Shown: positions 43,509 to 53,788 of the stretch, in pieces
How the letters are laid out: each line of letters starts with the position of its first letter
Position numbering within the stretch: position 1 is the first letter of the stretch
NCBI RefSeq assembly: GCF_022347545.1
Contig: NZ_JAKREW010000011.1
Coordinates: forward strand, 88,181 to 152,180
Direction: 5' to 3'
Length of the DNA stretch: 64,000 nucleotides
DNA from: Terribium retamae
Lineage (GTDB): Bacteria > Pseudomonadota > Alphaproteobacteria > Rhizobiales > Rhizobiaceae
Notes under the pieces: model-generated
Told to the model about the DNA's origin: nothing
Database searches by the model: none
What the model saw: only the letters and a program-made list of their open reading frames with translations
Made by a program: the position numbers and the translations under genes

Positions 43509-45926
43509 ATGCCGAGGGCATCGGGGCGTCGCTATTTTATAAGGATATTGCTTGCCGCTTCTGTGGCAGCCATTGCGCTTGGCCAACCTGCGCAGGCACA
43601 ACAGCCATCCACCGGGAACGTAACCTTCAATCTTCCCGCCCAATCGCTGGCGTCGGCCCTTGCCGCCTATGCGCAGCAGACGGGCATAAAAATGGCCTAT
43701 CCGGCCACTCTGGCAGCGGGCAAATCGGCACCCGCTCTGCGCGGGGCCTACTCCCGGACCGACGCTCTGGGCCGTCTGCTTGCCGGAAGCGGCTTGAGTT
43801 ATCGCTTCACCGGAGCCGCATCAGCGACGATCTTCGATGTAGGCGTTCCCACCACCACCGGTTCGGTGCCGGACAACAACAGCGTCCTGCTCGACAAGAT
43901 CACGCTCCAGGCGCGTATGGAAGGCGCGTGGGGGCCAGTCGACGGTTACGTTGCCAGCCGCAGCGCCTCCGGCACAAAGACCGACACGCCGCTGATCGAA
44001 ACGCCGCAGTCGGTATCGGTCGTCACGACGGACCAGATCCGCAATCAGAAAGCAGTCTCCCTTGCCGAAGCGCTCACCTACACGCCGGGCATCAGCACGC
44101 AGTCCCAGACCTTCAGCCGGATGGTGGATGATCTGATGGTGCGCGGCTTCAACGCCGCTGGCCCATCGGGAAATTTCCTTCGTGATGGCATGAAATCCCA
44201 GGCGGCCGTCTACGACCTCGCCCAGGAGCCGTATGGCTTCGAACGGCTGGAGGTGCTGCGCGGTGCTTCATCCATGCTTTATGGCCAACTGGCTCCGGGT
44301 GGTGCGATCAATGCCATTTCGAAACGGCCGACCGAGACACCGCTGCATGAAGTCAACGTCGAATACGGCAATTACGACCGCAAGCAGGTGTCGGCCGATT
44401 TCGGCGGGCCGCTCAACGCGGATGGCACGCTGCTCTACCGCTTGACGGGACTGTTCCGCGATGCCGACAACTGGGTGGATGAGACGCCCGACGACAAGAT
44501 CTACATCGCGCCAGCTTTGACGTGGAAGCCGGACGAAGCCACGCAACTCACGCTGCTGGCCAGCTATCAGCACGTTGACACCCGCTTCATGACGCCCCTC
44601 TTCCTGCAGGATATCTCGACGGGACGTATCCCGCGCGACCGCTTCCTGGGGGAACCGGACTTCGACAAATACAAGGGCGACTCCTACGCGCTGGGTTACA
44701 TCTTCGACCACGAGTTCGACGGCGGACTGAAACTCCATCATCAGGCGCGCTATCTCGCTTCGGATGTCGATTGGGATTACATGATTGCCAATCTCGCGCC
44801 TGTCACGGACGGGAAGCTGGCACGCATCGCCAGCAAGCGCTTCGAGAATTCCTACGGCTTCACCACCGATACTTCGCTCGAAAAGACCTTCGAGGCGATG
44901 GGCGCCGAGCACACCTTGCTCGCCGGCTTCGACACATATCGTCGTGGCTACGACACACATCGCTACAGGGGAACCGGCCCCGTCCTGCTGGACGTCGACA
45001 ATCCGGTCTACGCCGGCGCGCCTACCATCAATTACCGGGTGGATCGCGGTTCCGATACGGCAAGCGATCAATATGGCTTCTATCTACAGGACCAGATCAA
45101 GATCCACGACAAATGGGTGCTGCTGCTGGGCGGCCGCTATGACTGGAGCGACAGCACGACCAAAAGCTACCAGAACGGCAGCGTCACCGAACAAAACGAC
45201 GACGCGTTCACCGGCAGGGCCGGATTGGTCTATCTTTTCGACAACGGCATCGCGCCCTATGTCAGCGTCAGCCAGTCCTTCTCCCCGCAGGCTGGCCTCG
45301 ACTACCGCACGAACACAGCGCTGAAACCCAATGAAGGCCTGCAGTACGAGGCTGGTGTCCGCTATCAACCGGACGGCTCGGATCTGCTGGTTAGCGCAGC
45401 CGTCTACGACCTCACCCAGACCAATCTGGTGAGCTACGATTCAAACGGCTTTTCCTATCAGCTGGGCAAGGTGCGTTCGCGCGGATTCGAACTGGAAGCG
45501 CGTGCACAGATCGACGATCTCGGAATCGTCGGCGCCTATACATATACAGACACGCGCATTCTGGAGAGCGCCAACCCGCTCGAGGTCGGACAGCAGCAGA
45601 CGCTGGTGCCTCGCAATACGCTCTCGCTCTGGGCTGACTACAAGCTTGATACGCTCGGCCTATCCGGCCTGACCATTGGGGGCGGCCTGCGTTATGTCGG
45701 CAAGACCAACCTCATCGACAACAAGCAGGACGTTCCCGACTATCTGCTGGCCGATGCGATGGTCAAATACGACTTCGCGGCGATCGATCACAAATATGAG
45801 GGAACCTCCCTCACACTCAACGCCCGCAACCTTTTCGACAAGAAGTACTATACCTGCGTGAGCTCGGACGGCTGCCGTTACGGCGAGCCCCTCACCGTCA
45901 CTGCCACGATCTCGAAGAAGTGGTAG
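43509..45926 (+). CDS. TonB-dependent siderophore receptor with signalling N-domain
   Basis: An 805-residue FpvA/FhuA-type receptor. The signal peptide is near residues 1-31 (ALGQPAQAQ), then a secretin/TonB short N-terminal domain (FNLPAQSLASALAAYAQQTGIKMAYP), which talks to FecR. The plug has TPQSVSVVTTDQIRNQ, VRGFNAAGPSGNFLRDGM and RLEVLRGASSMLYGQLAPGGAIN, and the barrel ends ATISKKW with a terminal aromatic residue. The ATG of MPRASGRR is preferred (GGAG nine bases upstream) over 43494. Hydroxamate siderophore is likely from the FhuBCDF-like genes behind it. Confidence 0.93.
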   Translation: MPRASGRRYFIRILLAASVAAIALGQPAQAQQPSTGNVTFNLPAQSLASALAAYAQQTGIKMAYPATLAAGKSAPALRGAYSRTDALGRLLAGSGLSYRFTGAASATIFDVGVPTTTGSVPDNNSVLLDKITLQARMEGAWGPVDGYVASRSASGTKTDTPLIETPQSVSVVTTDQIRNQKAVSLAEALTYTPGISTQSQTFSRMVDDLMVRGFNAAGPSGNFLRDGMKSQAAVYDLAQEPYGFERLEVLRGASSMLYGQLAPGGAINAISKRPTETPLHEVNVEYGNYDRKQVSADFGGPLNADGTLLYRLTGLFRDADNWVDETPDDKIYIAPALTWKPDEATQLTLLASYQHVDTRFMTPLFLQDISTGRIPRDRFLGEPDFDKYKGDSYALGYIFDHEFDGGLKLHHQARYLASDVDWDYMIANLAPVTDGKLARIASKRFENSYGFTTDTSLEKTFEAMGAEHTLLAGFDTYRRGYDTHRYRGTGPVLLDVDNPVYAGAPTINYRVDRGSDTASDQYGFYLQDQIKIHDKWVLLLGGRYDWSDSTTKSYQNGSVTEQNDDAFTGRAGLVYLFDNGIAPYVSVSQSFSPQAGLDYRTNTALKPNEGLQYEAGVRYQPDGSDLLVSAAVYDLTQTNLVSYDSNGFSYQLGKVRSRGFELEARAQIDDLGIVGAYTYTDTRILESANPLEVGQQQTLVPRNTLSLWADYKLDTLGLSGLTIGGGLRYVGKTNLIDNKQDVPDYLLADAMVKYDFAAIDHKYEGTSLTLNARNLFDKKYYTCVSSDGCRYGEPLTVTATISKKW

Positions 45927-45931
45927 AAGGC

Positions 45932-46837
45932 GTGTCGCAGGGCTATCTGAACCGACGAATCCTGCTCGGGGCGGCATTCGCCGCCCCCTTTGTCTTGTCT
46001 GTTTCCCGGCAGGCTTTCGCCGCGTCTCCAACCCGTATCGTGGCGCTCGACCTTTTGGCGACCGAGGTCTTGTTGACGCTCGGCATAACGCCGCCGGCAA
46101 TCGCAAACCGTGCCCTCTACCAAAGACTGGTGGCCGAACCGGAACTGCCACCCACAGTCGAAGATCTGGGACCTCTCACAGAACCCAATGCGGAGTATCT
46201 GCAAATACTTCGGCCAGAGCTGATTGTGCTTTCCGCTTGGCAAGCTAGTGCTCTGGGACGCTTGAGCGAAATTGCGCCACTGCATGTCCTGCAGTCTCCC
46301 GCGCGCAACGTACCAGCCGTTTCATACGCGACCGATGTGACGCGAGAGCTGGGCAATGTGACCGGACGCTCGACGGAAGCCGACCAATGGATCGAACGAA
46401 CCGCGTTGGCCTTGGCCGAAGCGAAAAAAGCACTGTCCGATCGATCGATCACGCCGCTCTATATCTGCCGCTTCGCAGCCAACGGCCGTAACGTTGCCGT
46501 CTTCGGCGGCAACGGCATGATTGGCGATGTGCTGCGGCAGGTCGGCCTGACAAATGCGTGGCAAGGCCGCGTCAATGCATCGGGCGTCGTTTCTGTCGGG
46601 ATCGACCAACTGGCCGGCGATCCGGATGCACGCATCGTCCATTTCGATCGCGGCGCCGAAACGAAACAGGCCTTGAGCAGACTTGAACAGAGCCCGTTGT
46701 GGAACGCTTTGCCGGCCGTTCGGGCCAAAAGAGTTACGGCAATGCCAGTCATCTATCCCAGCGGCGGCCTGTTCAGCGCGGCGCGTTTCGCACGCCAACT
46801 GGTTTCCTTTCTGCCTGCACGCGAAAATCATGGCTGA
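45932..46837 (+). CDS. fhuD: FhuD-like siderophore-binding protein
   Basis: A class III binding protein of about 301 residues. The N-terminus NRRILLGAAFAAPFVLSVSRQAFA looks like a Tat or Sec signal with a twin arginine. Then RIVALDLLATEVLLTLGITPPA, EYLQILRPELIVLS and the C-terminal FSAARFARQLVSFL. The frame also allows a GTG at 45920 overlapping the receptor stop; the GTG at 45932 gives a shorter, more usual signal peptide. It hands ferric siderophore to the fused permease, whose start overlaps its stop by eight bases. Confidence 0.85.
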   Translation: MSQGYLNRRILLGAAFAAPFVLSVSRQAFAASPTRIVALDLLATEVLLTLGITPPAIANRALYQRLVAEPELPPTVEDLGPLTEPNAEYLQILRPELIVLSAWQASALGRLSEIAPLHVLQSPARNVPAVSYATDVTRELGNVTGRSTEADQWIERTALALAEAKKALSDRSITPLYICRFAANGRNVAVFGGNGMIGDVLRQVGLTNAWQGRVNASGVVSVGIDQLAGDPDARIVHFDRGAETKQALSRLEQSPLWNALPAVRAKRVTAMPVIYPSGGLFSAARFARQLVSFLPARENHG

Positions 46838-48803
46838 GCTCGCGATCGAACCAAGACATCGATCGGCCGGCCAGGCCCTCTATTGGGGTGGCGGCTTGTT
46901 AGTCCTTTCGCTCGCCGTCTTCGCAATCAACCTGTGCGGATTGCTGACACCGCCAGGTGACGCGCTTCGACAGGTGATGGCGGAAGACATGTTGCTGCCG
47001 CGTCTCGTCGTCAGCCTGCTTTCCGGTGCCGGGCTTGGATTGGCCGGCGTGCTTTTCCAGCAAGTGCTTCGCAATCCTCTAGCGGAACCCGGAACCTTGG
47101 GCGTATTTGCGGGAGCCAAATGTGCGGTGGTCGTGGCCACCCTTTGGCTGCCCGGCCTCCTTGTGCTCGGCTGGGACGTCATCGCGCTCGCCGGAGGCGG
47201 TGCCGCGATGGCGATCGTCCTGCTGATCGCCTGGCGCAGCGATTTTTCGCCACTCTCCCTCATCCTGGCAGGCCTGGTGGTTTCGCTTTGTCTCGGCGCG
47301 CTGGGGTCGACGTTGATGATGGTGAATTTCGACGCCGTCAACGATCTCTATGTCTGGGAAGCCGGCTCGCTCGTCCAGAACAACTGGCAGGTGGCTGTCA
47401 GCCTGGCTACGCGATTCGCGATCGTACTTTTCTTGACAGTTCTGCTGACAAGGCGGCTGGAACTTCTCGATCTGGAAGACGCAGGCGCGCGCGGCCTGGG
47501 CGTATCGCTGGTAACCACGCGGCTTTTTGCGATAGTCGTGGCGGTTGCGATCAGCGCGAGTGTTGCCGGCTTCGTCGGATTGATCGGTTTCATCGGGCTG
47601 GCCGGCCCGGCAATCGCCCGGCAAGCCGGTGCACGCAGACTGCGCGACAGGCTGTGGGCCGGTCCGCTGATCGCGGCCGCTTTGTTGACAATCACCGATC
47701 AGACCCTGTTCCTGTTATCCGACGGCATGGAGATTCCGGCCGGAGCGGTTTGCGCTTTCCTTGCGGCCCCGATGCTTTTGTGGCTGCTGAGAAGCTTCAA
47801 GGGAGACCAGCATGAGACGGTCTCCCTTGCCACGGCCGAGAGATCACCCCTGACCTATCCCGCCGTTTTGTCGCGACTGGCATTGAGCTTTGTCTTGTTG
47901 CTTGCGGTTGCTGCGGTGGCACTGACGCTCGGACGAACGCCGGACGGGTGGCATCTGGCCGTCGGCTCAGATTTCACGGAACTGCTTCACTGGCGCTTGC
48001 CGCGTGTCGGTGCGGCTGCCGCTGCCGGCCTGATGTTCGCACTGGCTGGCGTGATCATGCAAAAGCTCACCGGCAATGCGCTAGCCAGCCCGGAACTCCT
48101 GGGCGTCTCTTCGGGAGCGGGCCTCCTGCTGGTGGTCGCTTCTTTCTTTTTGCCGGCGGTTGACCGAGGAACAATGATGCTCCTGTCCTGCGCAGGTGCA
48201 TTCACGGCTCTTGTCATATTGCTGTGGCTAGGGCGCCGGACAGCCTTCAGATCCGAACACTTGCTGCTATCCGGTGTCGCGCTTGGGTCCATCATGGCTG
48301 CGATGCTCACCTATCTGACATCGCTTGGTGATCCGCGCATCCTTCGGGTTCTGGCCTGGCTTTCCGGCTCGATCTCCTCGGTGACCCTGCGAGAAACAGT
48401 GCTGATGTCGCTCGGCGCCTTGGTTGCGCTATGCCTCGTACCTTTGACGGCGCGCTGGCTGCTGATCCTTCCGCTCGGCGGCGCGGTAAGCGGAAGCCTG
48501 GGAGTGCCGGAACGGCACAGCCGGGTTGCGCTTCTGTCCTTGACGGCGGCCTTGACCGGAACAGCAACCATCGTTGTCGGCCCGTTGAGCTTCGTCGGAC
48601 TGATGGCGCCGCATCTTGCGCGGATGAGCGGCTTCAGGACGCCGGTCGTTCAGACATTCGCCGCCGGCATCCTCGGCGCCATCTTGATGGTTAGCGCCGA
48701 CTGGATCGGCCGCACGATCGCCTTCCCCTGGCAGGTGCCGGCAGGGCTTGTTTCGACAATTCTTGGAGGAGCGTTCTTCGCGGCGCTGCTGGTGCGCAGA
48801 TGA
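46830..48803 (+). CDS. fhuB: FhuB-like fused siderophore permease
   Basis: A 657-residue permease made of two FecCD units, as in FhuB. The first half has LPRLVVSLLSGAGLGLAGVLFQQ, RNPLAEPGTLGVFAGA and GFVGLIGFIGLAGPAIARQ. The second half has LPRVGAAAAAGLMFALAGVI, GNALASPELLGVSSGAG and GPLSFVGLMAPHLARMSG. The tandem layout distinguishes it from the two-gene permease of the first siderophore system. The start overlaps the binding-protein stop, and its stop overlaps the reductase start (ATGA). Confidence 0.93.
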   Translation: MAELAIEPRHRSAGQALYWGGGLLVLSLAVFAINLCGLLTPPGDALRQVMAEDMLLPRLVVSLLSGAGLGLAGVLFQQVLRNPLAEPGTLGVFAGAKCAVVVATLWLPGLLVLGWDVIALAGGGAAMAIVLLIAWRSDFSPLSLILAGLVVSLCLGALGSTLMMVNFDAVNDLYVWEAGSLVQNNWQVAVSLATRFAIVLFLTVLLTRRLELLDLEDAGARGLGVSLVTTRLFAIVVAVAISASVAGFVGLIGFIGLAGPAIARQAGARRLRDRLWAGPLIAAALLTITDQTLFLLSDGMEIPAGAVCAFLAAPMLLWLLRSFKGDQHETVSLATAERSPLTYPAVLSRLALSFVLLLAVAAVALTLGRTPDGWHLAVGSDFTELLHWRLPRVGAAAAAGLMFALAGVIMQKLTGNALASPELLGVSSGAGLLLVVASFFLPAVDRGTMMLLSCAGAFTALVILLWLGRRTAFRSEHLLLSGVALGSIMAAMLTYLTSLGDPRILRVLAWLSGSISSVTLRETVLMSLGALVALCLVPLTARWLLILPLGGAVSGSLGVPERHSRVALLSLTAALTGTATIVVGPLSFVGLMAPHLARMSGFRTPVVQTFAAGILGAILMVSADWIGRTIAFPWQVPAGLVSTILGGAFFAALLVRR

Positions 48804-49558
48804 TCCCGGCACTCGCTTCCCTGCTGCCGGCAAAGCTGGCCGGCATCCTCGATCCGCTTGTCCTTGCGGATGATCCACGTCCGGCAATTTCCGCTCGCAA
48901 ACTCTTCGACCAGACCCGCATCACGGAGTGCCTCGCCGCGTTCGGGCGCAACTACGAGGAGCCAGATACGCAGGCCGTGGCAACGCAATGGTCGAAATGG
49001 CACTTCTCCATCGTTCTCACCCCAGTTGTGGCGTTGAACATCGCCGCCGACTGGCTCCTTCCCATCGACATTGATCAAGTCGAAGTGCTGCTCTCGCCCG
49101 ACAGCCGGACAATGGGCCTGCGCCTGCCTGATCCGGGCCGCGAAGCGCGTTTCAAAAGCGCCGACCAAAGGTTCGCCTGGATTGTCGACAGCCATCTGGC
49201 TCCGGTCGTTTCCGCTTTGTCGCAAGCCAGCAAATTGCCAATCAAGGTGCTGTGGAGCAATGCCGGCAACGTTGCCGAAAGTGTCGTCGCCGAATGCGCG
49301 ACATGGCTCGGCGAAGGACATGGCGGAGTGCGGCACGCGCGCTCGTTCCTGGCCTCCAGGGCGTGGCCGGACGGGCGCAGAAACGAGCTTTTCGAGCCTA
49401 TACGCTATTCTGAAGCCGGCGCCCGCCGCCGCAGGATCTGTTGTTTGCGTTATCGGATGGATTCGCTTCCGCTTTGCAAAAGCTGTCCGCTCGATCGTGT
49501 GCCGCAACGAGCCGTGAACCGTTCATCCGTCCAGGCGCATCCGGAAATCCCGTCATGA
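48800..49558 (+). CDS. fhuF: FhuF-like siderophore-iron reductase
   Basis: A 252-residue cytoplasmic protein with the FhuF 2Fe-2S motif at the C-terminus: Cys214, Cys215, Cys226 and Cys229 in CC-X10-C-X2-C. FhuF proteins reduce ferric iron bound to hydroxamate siderophores and so release it after import. The N-terminal three quarters are a weakly conserved alpha/beta region with WSKWHFSIVLTPVVALN. It is coupled by ATGA overlaps to the permease on one side and the ATPase on the other. Confidence 0.88.
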   Translation: MIPALASLLPAKLAGILDPLVLADDPRPAISARKLFDQTRITECLAAFGRNYEEPDTQAVATQWSKWHFSIVLTPVVALNIAADWLLPIDIDQVEVLLSPDSRTMGLRLPDPGREARFKSADQRFAWIVDSHLAPVVSALSQASKLPIKVLWSNAGNVAESVVAECATWLGEGHGGVRHARSFLASRAWPDGRRNELFEPIRYSEAGARRRRICCLRYRMDSLPLCKSCPLDRVPQRAVNRSSVQAHPEIPS

Positions 49559-50361
49559 ATGCCATGTCACTCCCATCCGACACAAAGCAGACGCTCTTTA
49601 AATTGGAGAACGTTTCCTACCGCGTTCCGGGCGGCACCTTGCTTGCGCCGCTAACGGCCAGCTTTCAGCCCCACTGCATCATCGGCTTGATCGGTCACAA
49701 CGGCTCCGGCAAGTCGACTCTGCTGAAGCTCTTGGCCAGGCAACTGAATGCGTCCGGAGGGGAGGTCCGTTTCGACGGCAAACCCTTGTCGCAATGGAAT
49801 GACCGCGCCTTCGCACGCAAGGTAGCCTATCTGCCGCAGAACACTCCTCCCGCATCGGGCTTGCTGGTACGTGAACTGGTGGCACTTGGCCGCTACCCCT
49901 GGCATGGGGCGCTCGGGCGGTTTGGCGGCATCGACCGGCAGAAAGTGGACGAGGCAATGGCGTTGACCGCCGTCACCCCCCTTGCCGACCGCCTCGTCGA
50001 TACGTTGTCGGGTGGAGAACGTCAACGCGCCTGGCTTGCCATGCTGGTCGCGCAAGACAGCCAATGTCTGCTGCTCGACGAACCCATCTCGGCACTGGAC
50101 ATCGCTCATCAGGTCGAAGTGCTGTCGATGGTGCACGAGCTTGCGCAAACCAAGGGGCTGGGCGTCGTAGTCGTGCTCCACGACATCAACCTTGCCGCCC
50201 GCTTTTGCCACGAAATCCTGGCGCTGCATTCAGGCCGGCTCTTGGCGCGCGGTAAGCCCGAGACGATCATGACGCCGTCCCAATTGGAAGCGATCTACGG
50301 TGTGCCGATGGACGTAATCCAACATCCAAGAACCGGCCAACTGGTGAGTATCGCGAGTTAG
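49555..50361 (+). CDS. fhuC: FhuC-like siderophore ABC transporter ATPase
   Basis: A 268-residue ATPase. Walker A is GHNGSGKSTLLKLLA, Q-loop YLPQNTPPASGLLV, signature LSGGERQRAWLAMLVA, Walker B LLLDEPISALDIAHQ and switch VLHDINLAARF. The start ATG overlaps the FhuF stop; the longer frame upstream lies in fhuF. Last gene of the second siderophore operon. The 128 bases that follow show no gene. Confidence 0.92.
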   Translation: MNAMSLPSDTKQTLFKLENVSYRVPGGTLLAPLTASFQPHCIIGLIGHNGSGKSTLLKLLARQLNASGGEVRFDGKPLSQWNDRAFARKVAYLPQNTPPASGLLVRELVALGRYPWHGALGRFGGIDRQKVDEAMALTAVTPLADRLVDTLSGGERQRAWLAMLVAQDSQCLLLDEPISALDIAHQVEVLSMVHELAQTKGLGVVVVLHDINLAARFCHEILALHSGRLLARGKPETIMTPSQLEAIYGVPMDVIQHPRTGQLVSIAS

Positions 50362-50489
50362 AACGGGCCGCCGATGCTGCCTAGATGGCTCCGACCGGAT
50401 TGGCGCCAGAAAAATGCTGCGCGACAGGGATAAACGTCAATTTGGCGGTCGGCGAGCGGGGCGGCACGGCAACGCCACGATTGCTTCCT

Positions 50490-51416
50490 TCACCCGCCCG
50501 CCATCAGCCAATCCAGATCGAGTCCGGGAGCGAACTTGCGCAGCGCAACCGGATCGGGAAGACCGGCGCGGCCGCCCGGACGTGTGCATTTCAACGCAGC
50601 AACCACGTTAGAAAAGGCGATCGCATCTGCAATCGGACGGCGATGCGCCAGCGCCAAGGCAAACGCGCCGTGGAAAGCGTCGCCGGCGCCAGTGGTATCG
50701 ACGACATCGACGTGCGGCGGTGGTGCGTTGCGGATCTCGCTATTGTCCAGCCAGTAGAGCCCATCCGCGCCATCCGTCACGCCGACGAAACTATGGGACG
50801 AACGCCGCGCGATCCGCAGCCCCTCTTCGATCGACTCGGTACCTGCGAACTGCGCGAGGCCGGGGCGTGAAAAGATAACGTGATCGGCGGCTTCCAAGAT
50901 CATAGCGACGGTATCGGGCGCGTGGCGCGAGATGTCGGCGTCGAGAAGCGAGGGGATTCCGGCGGCCCGCGCGGCATGCAAGCTTCGCAGCGCTCCATCC
51001 GGCCAGGTCAAGTCGCACAGTACCGCGTCACCCCAGCTTTTCGGTTCGAGCCAGCCCGCCGCCGAGGGTAATTCGGGATCCGCATAGGCCACGATGAGCC
51101 GTTCGCCGCTCGAGTCCACCAGCACGACGGCACCGGAGGATTGCACACGCTGGAATGCACGCAGCCAGGTCGTATCGACGCCGCATGCTTCGAATTCGGC
51201 GCGGATCATGGCTCCGATATTGTCCTCGCCTATCCTTGCCGCGATCGATGCACGGCCGCCGAGCCTGGCCACCGTCACGGCTGCAGTCGCAGCGGGACCG
51301 CCGCCGACTTCACGACGCCCCCGCGCATAGACCTTCACCGCATGATCCGGGATCCGGTCGAGGGTGAGGATGGTGTCCTGCAGCGCAAGCCCGACACAGA
51401 AGACGGAGCGCTTCAT
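50490..51416 (-). CDS. PfkB family sugar kinase
   Basis: A 308-residue ribokinase-fold kinase. The N-terminal substrate motif is REVGGGPAATAAVTVARLGG and the C-terminal anion-hole/catalytic motif VDTTGAGDAFHGAFALAL, with the base Asp. Its ATG follows the CUT1 ATPase stop by nine bases, so both belong to the minus-strand transcript divergent from the ROK gene. It may phosphorylate a sugar or a 2-keto-3-deoxy acid made by the plus-strand enzymes. Similarity to sulfofructose kinases is possible but not decisive. Confidence 0.85.
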   Translation of the reverse strand: MKRSVFCVGLALQDTILTLDRIPDHAVKVYARGRREVGGGPAATAAVTVARLGGRASIAARIGEDNIGAMIRAEFEACGVDTTWLRAFQRVQSSGAVVLVDSSGERLIVAYADPELPSAAGWLEPKSWGDAVLCDLTWPDGALRSLHAARAAGIPSLLDADISRHAPDTVAMILEAADHVIFSRPGLAQFAGTESIEEGLRIARRSSHSFVGVTDGADGLYWLDNSEIRNAPPPHVDVVDTTGAGDAFHGAFALALAHRRPIADAIAFSNVVAALKCTRPGGRAGLPDPVALRKFAPGLDLDWLMAGG

Positions 51417-51425
51417 CCCCGGCCT

Positions 51426-52520
51426 CTAGACAAGACGCATGCCCGTCTCGGGATGGAAAAGATGGATCGCGTTAAGATCGACGGTAAAGCGGCGAGACGT
51501 CTCGCCGACGCGGACGCTGCCAGGACGCACGCGCGCCATGACCTCCCGTCCGCCCAACCGAACCACGGCCATCGAGTCCGCGCCATGGTCCTCGACCATG
51601 ACGACGTCAGACACGAAGGTCCCGGCATCCGCTGCGTCCCCGGCTAGGCTGATATGTTCGGAGCGCAAGCCGACATCAACTCGATTGATGCCCGCACGGC
51701 GTGTTGTTTCAACCCGACCCGCTCGCAGCGGCAGCCTATGGCCTTCGCCGAAATCAAGCACGGCGCCGCCCCCGTCCGAACTGATCGTCGCAGGGATGAG
51801 GCTCATAGGTGGCGAACCGATGAAGGTGGCCACGAAGCTGTTCACAGGACGCTGGTAAATCTCGTTCGGCGAACCAATCTGCTGTACCTCACCGAGCCGC
51901 AGCACGACGATGCGGTCGGCCATGGTCATCGCTTCGGTCTGGTCGTGCGTAACATAGATGCTCGTGGTGCCGAGCGCCGCCTGGAGCTTGCGGATCTCCA
52001 TGCGCATGCCGACCCGCAGCTTGGCGTCGAGGTTGGACAGCGGCTCGTCGAAGAGAAAGACTTTTGGGTCGCGGATAAGTGCACGGCCCAGCGCGACACG
52101 CTGGCGTTGGCCACCGGAGAGTGCCCGCGGCTTACGGTGAAGATAGGGCTCCAGTTCGAGCATCTGCGCGACGTCACGCACCTTGTCGTAGATCTGGTCG
52201 GCGGGGAGATCGCGCATCTTGAGGGAGAAGCCCAGATTCTCCGAGACCGTCATGTGCGGATAAAGCGCGTAGTCCTGAAAGACCATCGCCATGTCACGGT
52301 CGCGCGGTGCAACGGCATTGAGACTGCGGCCGTCGAGCATGATGTCGCCGCCGCTGATCTCCTCCAGCCCGGCGATCATGCGCAGCAGCGTGCTCTTGCC
52401 ACAACCGGACGGGCCGACAAGCACGACGAACTCGCCGTCGGTGACATTCAGGTCCACCGCCTTTACCGCGTCAACGGTACCGAAGCGCTTGTGCACACCT
52501 CGCAGCGTCAACTCAGTCAC
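51426..52520 (-). CDS. CUT1 sugar ABC transporter ATPase (UgpC/MalK-like)
   Basis: A 364-residue ATPase. Walker A is [17 protein letters not shown]-loop [12 protein letters not shown], signature [16 protein letters not shown], Walker [17 protein letters not shown] and switch [15 protein letters not shown], followed by a TOBE/OB regulatory domain. The GTG start (MTELTLRGV) has GGGGAG about ten bases upstream and is chosen over an ATG at 52550 without a good site. It energises the binding protein and permeases encoded on the opposite strand at 57131-60188. Confidence 0.9.
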   Translation of the reverse strand: MTELTLRGVHKRFGTVDAVKAVDLNVTDGEFVVLVGPSGCGKSTLLRMIAGLEEISGGDIMLDGRSLNAVAPRDRDMAMVFQDYALYPHMTVSENLGFSLKMRDLPADQIYDKVRDVAQMLELEPYLHRKPRALSGGQRQRVALGRALIRDPKVFLFDEPLSNLDAKLRVGMRMEIRKLQAALGTTSIYVTHDQTEAMTMADRIVVLRLGEVQQIGSPNEIYQRPVNSFVATFIGSPPMSLIPATISSDGGGAVLDFGEGHRLPLRAGRVETTRRAGINRVDVGLRSEHISLAGDAADAGTFVSDVVMVEDHGADSMAVVRLGGREVMARVRPGSVRVGETSRRFTVDLNAIHLFHPETGMRLV

Positions 52521-52566
52521 TTCTTCTCGCTCCCCGTTGACAACAGCCATTTTTAAAGCAGGATAA

Positions 52567-52579
52567 TTACACTGTGTAA
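52567..52579. promoter_or_regulatory. inverted repeat between ABC ATPase and ROK genes
   Basis: TTACACTGTGTAA is a perfect inverted repeat around a central T in the short divergent spacer, 15 bases before the ROK start and 46 bases before the ATPase start. A- and T-rich flanks resemble NagC/Mlc-type operators. It is probably the ROK binding site controlling both directions. Confidence 0.6.
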
Positions 52580-52594
52580 ATATGTGGTCCGAGA

Positions 52595-53788
52595 ATGTCA
52601 GGCCGATTTGTTCCACGCAGCCGACGAGAAACCCGAGCCAGCGTTCTGGAGAGCCTTTTGCGCTCAAAAGGCGCATTTCGAACTGGAATTGCACGAGATT
52701 CCAACCTTACAGAGGCCAGCGTCTCGAGAATCCTCAACGAACTGCGTAAGGAGAACATCGTCGAGGAGAAACGCCAGCAGACCAGCAATGCCGGCGCGCC
52801 AACGGGTTTTGTTACACTAAGCAAAGATATTGCAATCCTCGGCATCGAATTATCGAACAGCCGGCTTTCGTTCGGAGTCGGAGACCTGAAGGGGACGCTG
52901 GATTACGTCGAACGCATGCCGGCATCGCCGCAGCTTTCCCAGCAGGACTTCGAACATCTTTTCGCTGAGGGCACGGCAAATATCCGCGAATGGATCGGCG
53001 CGCGCGGGATAGCGCTACGCCAAGCGGCAATGTCCGTTCCGGGCTACGGCCGAGAGGGCGGCAACCCGATCTATCCCTGGGACATCCGTCGTCTTGCGCT
53101 GTTGCTGGGCGAGGCCCTGCCGGGAGTGCCCCTCACCTTCACCAATTCGGTGATCGCCCAGGCCGCCTTCCACCGCTACTCGTATCCGGCCGGCTATGAC
53201 ATTTCAGGTGACCACCTCTTCCTGTTCGCAGGACACGGCGTGGCCGGGGTGATCGTCAACGATGCCGCACCCGTCGATGCCTTCTCGGCTTTCGAGATTG
53301 GTCACATGGTGATCGAGCGCGACGGGTTGCCCTGCCGTTGCGGCCACAAGGGCTGCCTGGAAGCCTATACGTCGCTGCGCGCCATTTCACCGATCATCGG
53401 CTTGAGCGATGCGGACATCCTTACCAGGGGTGACCATTTCATGGAGGCGCTGAGCGTCGATCCGACGGCCCGTAAAGCGCTGCGCGAGCGCCAGTTCCTG
53501 CTTGGGCTGGCGCTCGGCAACGCGCTCAACCTGCATTCCGTGCCCAAGGTCGTCATCAGCGGCTGGCCTTCGTTGATGCCGGAAGCCGATCGCGTTGCGA
53601 TTGCCGACGGGCTGAACCAGAGCCTGCTCGGCGGCTATTCGCCGGAGCGCCTGGAATTGGCGTTCATCGAACCCTTGATCGGAAACGACCCCAAGGCCGC
53701 GCTGCATTATGCGGCTTACTGTTTTGTACGGGGCGGTGCCCTGGACGAAAAGTCCGGCCAACACGCCGCGCTGGAGGAGATTGCCTGA
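52595..53788 (+). CDS. ROK family transcriptional regulator
   Basis: A 397-residue NagC/XylR-type protein. The N-terminal winged HTH spans about residues 10-70 ([20 protein letters not shown]). The ROK domain has the zinc site and signature [21 protein letters not shown] near residues 230-250, with the CxCGxxGCxE spacing intact. The glucokinase-type ATP motif is not evident, so it is a regulator. It starts the plus-strand operon and diverges from the ABC ATPase; the repeat TTACACTGTGTAA is a likely operator. Confidence 0.88.
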   Translation: MSGRFVPRSRRETRASVLESLLRSKGAFRTGIARDSNLTEASVSRILNELRKENIVEEKRQQTSNAGAPTGFVTLSKDIAILGIELSNSRLSFGVGDLKGTLDYVERMPASPQLSQQDFEHLFAEGTANIREWIGARGIALRQAAMSVPGYGREGGNPIYPWDIRRLALLLGEALPGVPLTFTNSVIAQAAFHRYSYPAGYDISGDHLFLFAGHGVAGVIVNDAAPVDAFSAFEIGHMVIERDGLPCRCGHKGCLEAYTSLRAISPIIGLSDADILTRGDHFMEALSVDPTARKALRERQFLLGLALGNALNLHSVPKVVISGWPSLMPEADRVAIADGLNQSLLGGYSPERLELAFIEPLIGNDPKAALHYAAYCFVRGGALDEKSGQHAALEEIA

